NCBI GenBank assembly: GCA_002388005.1 | Contig: DGLO01000015.1 | Span: 8,790 to 20,906 of the forward strand | DNA length: 12,117 bases | Reading direction: 5' to 3' | Source: Candidatus Neomicrothrix sp. UBA4542 | Lineage (GTDB): Bacteria; Actinomycetota; Acidimicrobiia; Acidimicrobiales; Poriferisodalaceae | In this document: one piece after another, positions 6,328-12,117 of the stretch | Layout of the letters: every line of letters begins with the position of its first letter | Position numbering within the stretch: the first letter of the stretch is position 1 | Position numbers and translations under genes: made by a program | The notes under the pieces: model-generated | Seen by the model: the letters and a program-made list of their open reading frames with translations, nothing else | The model's database searches: none | Told to the model about the DNA's origin: nothing

Positions 6328-7314
6328 CTATCGGTCAAGGGCTGACAGCAGATTTGTTGCTGCGTCACGCATGCCCAGAACCCCCGGCGTGTCAGACAAC
6401 ACATTGAGCGCCTCCACAGCATCGTTAACGAAACCCTGAGCTGTCGCTTTCGACGTTTCAATCTCGGATCCCGCGATGACCGCGTTTCTCGCTTCATTCC
6501 TCGTCTCTGTGTCTAACGGCTGACCTAGGAGCATCGTGATTGGGTCACCCGAGGCGATCATGCGAATCACCGGCAACGTATAGACCCCTTCTCGCAGATC
6601 GTTGCCTGAGGGCTTACCGAGCTCCTCGTCGGTTGCAACGAGATCAAGAATGTCGTCGACGATCTGGAACGCCATGCCGTAGGCGCGACCAAATTCAGTC
6701 AACCGGTCAACGACTGCCTGATCTGCGCCTGCTACCAAACCGCCTATGCGACAAGAAGTGGCGTACAGTTCGGCTGTTTTGCCGGCAATGGCATCAAAAT
6801 ACTGGTCTTCAGTCCGACTGATGTCGTAAATGAGTTGTAACTCACGTACTTGGCCCTCGCATAGACGCCCGATCGTCGCGGCGAGGAGTTCCGCAACCTC
6901 GGTCCCCAGCGAAGCAGCTAATTCCGACGCCTTCGCGAGAAGAAAATCACCAGCAAGGATTGCGGTCAAGTTTCCCCAACGATGATTCACAGCTTCAATG
7001 CCGCGCCGTGTTTCAGCTTCATCCATCACGTCGTCATGGTAAAGGGACCCTAAATGGACTAACTCGACCGCCACCCCGCCCCGCACCATCGCGTCGGTCA
7101 GGGCGTCTGGCTGGTCGCCCTTGGGGTCCAAACAAAGTGCTGCGGCAATGACGAACGCCGGGCGCAAGCGTTTGCCACCGGCCGGTATGAGATGAGACGC
7201 GACTTCAGTGAGAAAGTCGTCGTCGGTTATCGCGGCGTCTCGTAATGCTGTTTCCACGCGTTGCAGATCCCCCTTGAGGTCGGCGCGGTATTGAAGAGGT
7301 GTAAGAGAAACCAC
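6328..7314 (-). CDS. Long-chain polyprenyl (trans) diphosphate synthase
   Basis: This is a class I trans-prenyltransferase that adds isopentenyl units to an allylic diphosphate. The 328 residues show GGKRLRP (46-52), the first aspartate-rich motif LYHDDVMDEAETRRG with DDVMD at 94-98, GDFLLAKA (122-129), GKTAELYATSCRIG, and the second motif QIVDDILD with D220, D221 and D224, followed by GKPSGNDLREG. The residues just before the first DDxxD (G-S-L-Y-H) include no bulky aromatic at the chain-stopping position five residues before it, and the LYHDDVMDEA form is that of GrcC/HepT-like enzymes. A menaquinone side chain is therefore the likely product; exact length cannot be read. The start is the GTG at 7314. 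It has no Shine-Dalgarno but TAGGTT sits 6 nt upstream, so it may be leaderless. folP follows in the same operon, and clpC is divergent. Confidence 0.93.
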   Translation of the reverse strand: MVSLTPLQYRADLKGDLQRVETALRDAAITDDDFLTEVASHLIPAGGKRLRPAFVIAAALCLDPKGDQPDALTDAMVRGGVAVELVHLGSLYHDDVMDEAETRRGIEAVNHRWGNLTAILAGDFLLAKASELAASLGTEVAELLAATIGRLCEGQVRELQLIYDISRTEDQYFDAIAGKTAELYATSCRIGGLVAGADQAVVDRLTEFGRAYGMAFQIVDDILDLVATDEELGKPSGNDLREGVYTLPVIRMIASGDPITMLLGQPLDTETRNEARNAVIAGSEIETSKATAQGFVNDAVEALNVLSDTPGVLGMRDAATNLLSALDR

Positions 7315-7320
7315 GATGCA

Positions 7321-7326
7321 AACCTA
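7321..7326 (-). promoter_or_regulatory. -10-like element of the prenyl synthase gene
   Basis: Read on the minus strand, TAGGTT ends 6 nt before the GTG start at 7314, so the first base of the start codon falls at the expected transcription start. No purine-rich ribosome site precedes the gene. The -35 position (AAGTAG) is weak. This is position-based inference of a leaderless promoter. Confidence 0.4.
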
Positions 7327-7428
7327 ACTGCAAAGCCGAACGACTACTTGATCTAGGTTGAAAGGTCCGATTTTGGCCATTGATAAACCATTTTCTTCAA
7401 ATTTGGGAACAACCTGCTGTAAGACAAC

Positions 7429-7496
7429 GGCGTTTGCCCGGTTACACTCCAATAACGCCCGTGGCCTGAGGGCACACTTGCCTCCTGGAGGATTCA
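7429..7496 (+). promoter_or_regulatory. clpC promoter and leader
   Basis: TACACT at 7443-7448 is a plausible -10 about 49 nt before the clpC start; the -35 position is poor (TAAGAC at 7420-7425). The -10 lies in the middle of an inverted repeat, GGCGTT at 7429-7434 and AACGCC at 7454-7459, a likely place for an activator or repressor. No CtsR-like heptad repeats are seen. The ribosome site GGAGGA (7487-7492) is 4 nt before the GTG. The leader contains GAGG, CCTC, GAGG in a row (7468-7471, 7482-7485, 7488-7491), so the middle CCTC could pair with either neighbour, and one of these pairings covers the ribosome site. Confidence 0.4.
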
Positions 7497-10016
7497 GTGT
7501 TTGAAAGGTTTACCGACCGAGCCCGCCGTGTTGTTGTGCTTGCTCAAGAGGAAGCTCGCCTTCTCAACCACAACTACATCGGCACCGAGCACATACTTTT
7601 GGGGCTTATCCACGAGGGCGAGGGAGTTGCCGCAAAAGCGCTCGAATCATTGGGAATATCTTTAGAAGCGGTTCGCAGTCAGGTAGAGGAAATAATCGGC
7701 CAAGGCGGGTCATCGCCTAGTGGCCATATCCCCTTTACCCCACGGGCCAAAAAAGTTCTTGAGTTGTCGCTCCGCGAAGCGCTCCAGTTGGGCCATAACT
7801 ACATAGGGACTGAACATATTTTGCTGGGTTTGATTCGAGAAGGCGAAGGTGTAGCGGCCCAAGTTCTTGTCAAGCTAGGAGCAGATCTTTCTCGCGTTCG
7901 ACAACAAGTAATTCAACTGCTTTCTGGGTACAGCGGCTCGGGCCAAGGCGAAGGTTCTGAAGCTGGCAAAGAAACGGTAGGAGGGTCCGCTGACCGCGGA
8001 GACGGTGCACAAGGTGGTTCAGCTGTCCTTGACCAATTTGGCCGCAACCTCACTCAAAATGCACGCGATAAGAAACTTGACCCCGTCATCGGCAGGATGC
8101 GCGAAACCGAACGGGTCATGCAGGTGCTCTCTCGCCGCACCAAGAACAATCCAGTACTAATTGGCGAACCAGGAGTCGGAAAGACAGCCATAGTCGAAGG
8201 GTTGGCACAGAAAATTGTTGCTGGGGAAGTCCCCGATACCCTGCGTGCGAAACAGCTCTACACCCTCGATCTTGGGGCCCTTGTGGCGGGATCGCGATAT
8301 CGCGGAGATTTTGAAGAGCGGCTGAAGAAAGTCCTGAAAGAGATCAAGACGCGCGGCGACATCATCTTGTTCATTGACGAGTTGCACACTTTGGTGGGAG
8401 CCGGGGCCGCGGAAGGGGCTATTGACGCCGCCTCGATTTTAAAACCGATGTTGGCGCGCGGCGAATTGCAAACAATCGGGGCCACAACTCTCGAGGAGTA
8501 CCGAAAATACCTCGAAAAAGACGCCGCCCTAGAACGGCGCTTCCAACCGATACGAGTCGAAGAGCCAACCCTTAGCCACACCATCGAAATTCTTAAAGGT
8601 TTACGCGACCGTTACGAATCTCACCACCGGGTGACAATCACCGATCAGGCGTTAGTAGCTGCAGCCAATCTGGCTGATCGCTACATAGCTGACCGGCACT
8701 TACCTGACAAGGCCATCGATTTGATCGATGAAGCCGGGTCACGAATGAGAATCAAGCGGATGGAAACTCCGCCTGATTACAAAGACATCGAAAATAAAAT
8801 CGCGGAAGTAGTCGAGAAGAAAAAACAGGCCGTTGAAGGCCAAGACTTCGAACTGGCAGGCTCCCTGCGTGACGAAGAAAAGAATTTGCTGGATCGCCGA
8901 ACCGAGATGATGGAGCAAATCAAGACAGAAGGCGTCGACCTATTCGACGAAGTCGATGAAGAAGCGATCGCTGAAGTCCTCTCGATTTGGACAGGTATCC
9001 CGGTGTACAAACTCACCGAGGAAGAAACTCAAAAACTCCTCAAGATGGAAGATGAACTCCATAAACGAGTTATCGGTCAACAAGACGCGATCACCGCAGT
9101 CAGTCAAGCGATTCGCCGCACTCGAGCAGGGCTTAAAGACCCGAAGCGGCCGGGAGGTTCATTTATTTTCCTTGGGCCTTCTGGTGTCGGAAAAACAGAA
9201 ACCGCGAAGACCCTTGCAGAGTTCCTATTTGGAGATGAAGACGCGCTAATTAGCTTGGACATGTCGGAGTACATGGAAAAGCACACCGTCAGTCGTCTCG
9301 TAGGGTCACCCCCTGGCTACGTCGGTTACGAAGAAGGGGGCCAACTCACCGAAGCAGTTCGACGGCGTCCCTTCTCGGTGGTTCTTTTCGACGAAGTTGA
9401 AAAAGCCCACCCCGACGTCTTCAACACCCTGCTGCAGATCCTCGAGGAAGGACGCCTAACCGACGCCCAAGGCCGCTCCGTTGACTTCCGCAACACCGTC
9501 TTAATCATGACCTCGAATCTTGGAACCGCGGACCTGCGAAGAGCCAGCGTCGGCTTCACCAAAGCGGACGAGGCGGTGAGTTACCAACGCATGAAAGACA
9601 CAGTCAACGACGCGCTCAAGAACCATTTCCGACCCGAGTTCCTCAACCGCGTTGACGAGAGCATCGTGTTCCACGAACTCTCCAGAGATGAGGTCACTGA
9701 AATCGTTGACCTGATGATCGGTAGAACATCCGATCAGTTGCGGGCCCAAGGTCTCGGCCTCGAACTAACCGACGCCGCGAAAAGTTGGCTAGCTCGAAAA
9801 GGCTACGACCCTACCCTTGGGGCACGGCCGCTCCGACGCGCTATCCAACGACACGTAGAAGACGCTCTTTCCGAACGGATCCTGTACAAAGAGTTCCGCG
9901 CCGGCCAAATCGTGGTCGTTGACGTAGACGAAGACGAAGACGAGATTGTGTTCCGTTCCATAGACGGATTCGACCCCGGACCCGTTGAGTTAGAGGACGC
10001 AGCAACTTCGGATTGA
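7497..10016 (+). CDS. clpC: ATP-dependent Clp protease ATP-binding subunit ClpC
   Basis: ClpC is the hexameric AAA+ unfoldase that feeds substrates into the ClpP peptidase chamber and also acts as a disaggregase. The 839 residues contain two Clp_N repeats in the first 145 residues, each with HNYIGTEHILLGLI followed by an EGEGVAA segment. A Gly/Ser-rich linker follows (about 148-175). AAA+ module 1 has Walker A GEPGVGKT (223-230) and Walker B with D294-E295. A UVR coiled-coil motif lies at about 428-466 and is the hallmark that separates ClpC from ClpA and ClpB. AAA+ module 2 has Walker A GPSGVGKT (560-567), LVGSPPGYVGYEEGGQL and Walker B D632-E633. The C-terminal D2-small domain includes LGARPLRRAIQRHVEDALSE, and the tail is acidic. 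The GTG start gives the invariant MFERFTDRARRVV N-terminus, with GGAGGA 4 nt upstream. clpC is typically an essential, single-copy gene in actinobacteria. Confidence 0.98.
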   Translation: MFERFTDRARRVVVLAQEEARLLNHNYIGTEHILLGLIHEGEGVAAKALESLGISLEAVRSQVEEIIGQGGSSPSGHIPFTPRAKKVLELSLREALQLGHNYIGTEHILLGLIREGEGVAAQVLVKLGADLSRVRQQVIQLLSGYSGSGQGEGSEAGKETVGGSADRGDGAQGGSAVLDQFGRNLTQNARDKKLDPVIGRMRETERVMQVLSRRTKNNPVLIGEPGVGKTAIVEGLAQKIVAGEVPDTLRAKQLYTLDLGALVAGSRYRGDFEERLKKVLKEIKTRGDIILFIDELHTLVGAGAAEGAIDAASILKPMLARGELQTIGATTLEEYRKYLEKDAALERRFQPIRVEEPTLSHTIEILKGLRDRYESHHRVTITDQALVAAANLADRYIADRHLPDKAIDLIDEAGSRMRIKRMETPPDYKDIENKIAEVVEKKKQAVEGQDFELAGSLRDEEKNLLDRRTEMMEQIKTEGVDLFDEVDEEAIAEVLSIWTGIPVYKLTEEETQKLLKMEDELHKRVIGQQDAITAVSQAIRRTRAGLKDPKRPGGSFIFLGPSGVGKTETAKTLAEFLFGDEDALISLDMSEYMEKHTVSRLVGSPPGYVGYEEGGQLTEAVRRRPFSVVLFDEVEKAHPDVFNTLLQILEEGRLTDAQGRSVDFRNTVLIMTSNLGTADLRRASVGFTKADEAVSYQRMKDTVNDALKNHFRPEFLNRVDESIVFHELSRDEVTEIVDLMIGRTSDQLRAQGLGLELTDAAKSWLARKGYDPTLGARPLRRAIQRHVEDALSERILYKEFRAGQIVVVDVDEDEDEIVFRSIDGFDPGPVELEDAATSD

Positions 10017-10023
10017 GTGAATT

Positions 10024-10039
10024 GAACTGCAGGCAGTTC
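10024..10039 (+). repeat. Small inverted repeat after clpC
   Basis: GAACTG-CAGG-CAGTTC forms a 6-bp stem with a 4-nt loop, 7 nt after the clpC stop. No T-tract follows directly. A second tiny hairpin, GCCG-TTT-CGGC at 10061-10071, is followed by ACCGTTTTCTT. Either could help end the clpC transcript, but both are too short to call an intrinsic terminator with confidence. Confidence 0.3.
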
Positions 10040-10136
10040 CCGAGACCATCAATCCCCGACGCCGTTTCGGCACCGTTTTCTTCGAATCATCCCATCTAGT
10101 GCAGGAATTCCACCGAACTGGTGCCACAGTGGTCCT

Positions 10137-10793
10137 GTGGAAGGCGTATGGTCAATCGTTCTCGCGGCTGGTTCAGGATCCCGATTTGGTGGGAATAAGC
10201 AACTAGCAAAGCTCGGGGGCCAACGCGTGGTCGATTGGAGCGTAGCGAGCGCTCAGTCGTGTTCTGAAGGCGTCATCCTCGTAGCGAACCCAGAAGCGAT
10301 CGGAAACGCAAAGCTACCTGAAGCAGATGTCGTCGTAGCGGGCGGCCCGACTCGAAGCGAGTCAGTGCGCGGAGGGTTGGCAGCGTTACCACAATCGGCA
10401 GAAATCATCGTCATACATGACGCGGCTCGGCCAGGTGCCTCAGTCCAGATATACCTATCGGTGATCGAAGCGGTGCTGGGTGGCGCTGACGGAGCTGTGC
10501 CTGGACTACCAGCCACGGACACCTTGAAACGGGTCGTGGACACCCCCGGCGGAAAGAAGGTGGAGACTACCGTGGACCGCGACACTCTTATGGTTATCCA
10601 AACTCCACAAGCCTTCAGTAGAAGAATTCTAGAGAAAGCCCATATTGAGGGTGGACAGGCAACCGATGACGCGGGGCTAGTCGAAGCAATCGGAGGCACA
10701 GTAATGGTCGTGCCTGGCGATCCCGCCGCGGCCAAGATCACCAACCCCAGCGACCTTGTCATCGTCGCCCATCTGATGGGATTTGACACATGA
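10137..10793 (+). CDS. ispD: 2-C-methyl-D-erythritol 4-phosphate cytidylyltransferase
   Basis: IspD couples MEP to CTP, giving CDP-methylerythritol in the MEP isoprenoid pathway. The 218 residues show the nucleotide-binding loop IVLAAGSGSRFGGNKQ (R16 and K21 are the predicted catalytic pair), VAGGPTRSESVRGGL, VIHDAARPG, VPGLPATDTLKRV, TVDRDTLMVIQTPQAF (R149 matches the MEP-binding arginine) and a late AAAKITNPSDL. The last segment keeps the conserved lysine (K200), but the usual Asn of N-I-K-I-T is alanine. The GTG at 10137 is the only start giving the family N-terminus. No Shine-Dalgarno is visible; a weak CACAGT lies at the -12 to -7 position. The gene follows clpC by 120 nt with no carD between them, unlike many actinobacteria. 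Its TGA overlaps the ispF ATG, so the two are coupled. Confidence 0.95.
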   Translation: MEGVWSIVLAAGSGSRFGGNKQLAKLGGQRVVDWSVASAQSCSEGVILVANPEAIGNAKLPEADVVVAGGPTRSESVRGGLAALPQSAEIIVIHDAARPGASVQIYLSVIEAVLGGADGAVPGLPATDTLKRVVDTPGGKKVETTVDRDTLMVIQTPQAFSRRILEKAHIEGGQATDDAGLVEAIGGTVMVVPGDPAAAKITNPSDLVIVAHLMGFDT

Positions 10794-11260
10794 TGCGCAT
10801 CGGGCAGGGATATGACGCTCACCGATGGGCTGACGATGACCGCCCTTTAGTGATTGGTGGAGTTCGTTTCCCTGGATATACCGGTCTTGACGGTCATAGC
10901 GATGCGGACGTCGTCGCTCACGCGATCATCGACGCGGTACTAGGTGCCGCGGGATTGGGTGATATCGGTCAAAATTTTCCCGATGACAGCGGGGAATTCG
11001 ACCAGGTCAACAGCATCGATTTGCTCGAACAAGCGGCTCAGTTAGTTCAAGACACCGGATGGTGGATAGTGAACGCCGATTGCACCGTAATCACCGATGA
11101 ACCCCAAATTGCCCCCGCCAAGGAAGAAATGGAAGCGAACTTGTCCAGAGCGGCAGGAGGGCCCGTAACGGTATGCGGGAAACGCACCGAAGGGATCGGT
11201 GCCCTAGGCAGGGGCGAAGGAATAGTCGCCATAGCCGTTGCGTTGCTGGAGCAAAGATGA
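10790..11260 (+). CDS. ispF: 2-C-methyl-D-erythritol 2,4-cyclodiphosphate synthase
   Basis: IspF cyclises CDP-ME 2-phosphate to MEcPP with release of CMP, two steps after IspD. The 156 residues match the family length. The zinc ligands are D9 and H11 (GYDAHR) and H44 (DVVAHAIIDAVLGA). GHSDADV, LGDIGQNFPDD and the final GRGEGIVAIAVALL are also present. The segment that is usually V-K-A-T-T-T-E, lining the cytidine site, reads V-C-G-K-R-T-E (128-134). Two ATG codons are in tandem (10790 and 10793). The second gives the MRIG-type N-terminus seen in E. coli, and the first gives a 4-nt overlap with ispD; either is possible. The stop overlaps the rlmB start by 4 nt. The enzyme works as a trimer with active sites between subunits. 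Confidence 0.96.
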   Translation: MMRIGQGYDAHRWADDDRPLVIGGVRFPGYTGLDGHSDADVVAHAIIDAVLGAAGLGDIGQNFPDDSGEFDQVNSIDLLEQAAQLVQDTGWWIVNADCTVITDEPQIAPAKEEMEANLSRAAGGPVTVCGKRTEGIGALGRGEGIVAIAVALLEQR

Positions 11261-12117
11261 GCAGCTCTCGAGGACCGCGAAAACGAGCAGACCAAACAAC
11301 ACAAGCGGAAAATCGACAAGTGGTCGGCAACCGCCCCGGCAGACATCAGCGCCGAGGGAACGCAGCCGTTCCCAACAAAGGGCGAGCTCGCAATGAAGCC
11401 AAAGGAAAATCACGAACAAGGCCCGAGGATTTAGGCGGCGGCCACGTCGAAGGCCGCCAAGCGGTTCGGGAGCTGTTGCGAGCCGGGCGACGACGAGTCG
11501 AGCAGGTATTTGTTAGCGAGGACGTGCACGATACGGCGATCTTGGCTGAGATCGCCGACCTATCGGAAGAGCGACGAGTTCCTATTCGTCAACTTACTCG
11601 CAAGAAACTCGACGACTACGCCCGCACTGACTCTCATCAGGGAGTAATCGCGACCGCGGAATCGATCCGACCTGTAGAACTTGACGTGGCGTTGTCAGCG
11701 AAACAAAACCAGCCGCTACTGATAGTTGCGCTTGACGGTGTTACCGACCCAGGCAACCTTGGTGCAATTCTGAGAACGGCTGAAGTGGCAGGAGCAAGCG
11801 CTGTTGTTCTCCCACGCCATCGAGCGGTTCGGCTCACGCCCGCAGCTGTGAAGGCTGCCGCTGGTGCTGTGGAGCACCTACCTATCTCGCTAGTGGGTGG
11901 GTTACCCGCAGCACTGCAGCGAATGTCCGATGAGGGGTTATGGGTGATCGGCCTCGATGGAACCGCGAAAGATTCGATATACGAATTACGAGTAGCCAAG
12001 GAACCATTAGTGGTTGTGTTTGGTGCTGAAGGTCGAGGCCTCTCGCATTTAGTCAGCCAAAGATGCGATCAGCTAGTTTCGATCCCCCAAAATGGGCATC
12101 TCGAATCCCTCAACGTG
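11257..12117 (+). CDS. rlmB: 23S rRNA (guanosine-2'-O-)-methyltransferase RlmB/TrmH family, 3'-truncated by window
   Basis: This is a SpoU/TrmH (SPOUT) methyltransferase using S-adenosylmethionine. RlmB methylates the ribose of a conserved guanosine in the 23S peptidyl-transferase region. 287 codons are visible and the frame is open at the window edge. Residues 1-60 are a basic, Arg/Gly/Asn-rich, probably disordered tail, common in actinobacterial members. The substrate-binding domain starts at GGHVEGRQAVRELL (61-74) and includes the DSHQGVIA segment (125-132). The catalytic knot domain shows motif 1, DPGNLGAILRTAEVAGA (N167, R173), motif 2, VFGAEGRGLS (E258), and the start of motif 3, IPQNGHLESLNV. 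Only a short C-terminal helix is missing. The ATG at 11257 overlaps the ispF stop (ATGA), giving translational coupling. The exact rRNA target cannot be proven, as tRNA enzymes share the fold. Confidence 0.92.
   Translation, partial: MSSSRGPRKRADQTTQAENRQVVGNRPGRHQRRGNAAVPNKGRARNEAKGKSRTRPEDLGGGHVEGRQAVRELLRAGRRRVEQVFVSEDVHDTAILAEIADLSEERRVPIRQLTRKKLDDYARTDSHQGVIATAESIRPVELDVALSAKQNQPLLIVALDGVTDPGNLGAILRTAEVAGASAVVLPRHRAVRLTPAAVKAAAGAVEHLPISLVGGLPAALQRMSDEGLWVIGLDGTAKDSIYELRVAKEPLVVVFGAEGRGLSHLVSQRCDQLVSIPQNGHLESLNV

Noticed and set aside
7556..7860. A near-duplicate stretch within clpC (two HNYIGTEHILLGLI copies)
   Set aside because: This is the normal double Clp_N repeat of the ClpC family, not a recent duplication.
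10253..10822. A long minus-strand frame of 189 codons opposite ispD
   Set aside because: Its composition is Ser/Thr/Ala/Pro-rich, as expected for the shadow of a GC-biased gene, and ispD on the plus strand is unmistakable.
11637..11999. A minus-strand frame of 120 codons opposite the 3' end
   Set aside because: It is a shadow of rlmB, whose SPOUT motifs are clear on the plus strand.

Overview
The window looks like a stretch of chromosome from a moderate-GC actinobacterium. An uncultured, possibly marine member of the Acidimicrobiia is my best guess. The reasons are the folB-folK-lysS order, a lysS close to clpC, the clpC to ispD-ispF-rlmB string, LCAD-type fatty-acid genes, a GrcC-like long-chain prenyl diphosphate synthase, frequent GTG/TTG starts and several starts that look leaderless. 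The lineage is inferred from gene content and style only. I see no insertion sequence, CRISPR array, phage gene, tRNA or rRNA. Almost everything is housekeeping metabolism, and the gene set itself is not a novel system.

Layout. (1) 1-598, plus strand: the end of folB (dihydroneopterin aldolase) and complete folK (HPPK), two consecutive folate steps. (2) 599-803: a 205-nt gap with no convincing gene. (3) 804-2207, plus: lysS with a short N-terminus. (4) 2233-2892, minus: a PaaI-like hotdog thioesterase, convergent with lysS. (5) 2957-5457, plus: an LCAD-like acyl-CoA dehydrogenase and then a 3-hydroxyacyl-CoA dehydrogenase, divergent from the thioesterase. Together these three form a small fatty acyl-CoA beta-oxidation cluster around a 64-bp shared promoter region. 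(6) 5459-7314, minus: a long-chain polyprenyl diphosphate synthase followed 20 nt later by folP (dihydropteroate synthase). folP meets the dehydrogenase tail to tail with one base between the stops. (7) 7315-7496: a regulatory gap between the divergent prenyl synthase and clpC. (8) 7497-10016, plus: clpC, the AAA+ unfoldase of the Clp protease. (9) 10137-12117, plus: ispD, ispF and the 5' part of rlmB, joined by 4-nt start/stop overlaps.

How the genes fit together. folB, folK and folP supply the pterin branch of folate synthesis, but folP sits in another operon on the opposite strand about 5 kb away. ispD and ispF belong to the MEP isoprenoid pathway. Its products feed the polyprenyl synthase, which most likely makes a quinone side chain. 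The acyl-CoA dehydrogenase, hydroxyacyl-CoA dehydrogenase and thioesterase handle acyl-CoA. The hydroxyacyl-CoA dehydrogenase lacks the enoyl-CoA hydratase domain of its closest longer relatives, so hydration must be done by a gene elsewhere. lysS, clpC and rlmB serve translation, protein quality control and rRNA methylation.

The most interesting signals are regulatory. Three genes (thioesterase, acyl-CoA dehydrogenase, prenyl synthase) have a TAnnnT -10-like hexamer 6 or 7 nt before the start codon, which fits leaderless transcription. The clpC leader carries an inverted repeat around a -10-like element and two mutually exclusive short stems next to its Shine-Dalgarno sequence.
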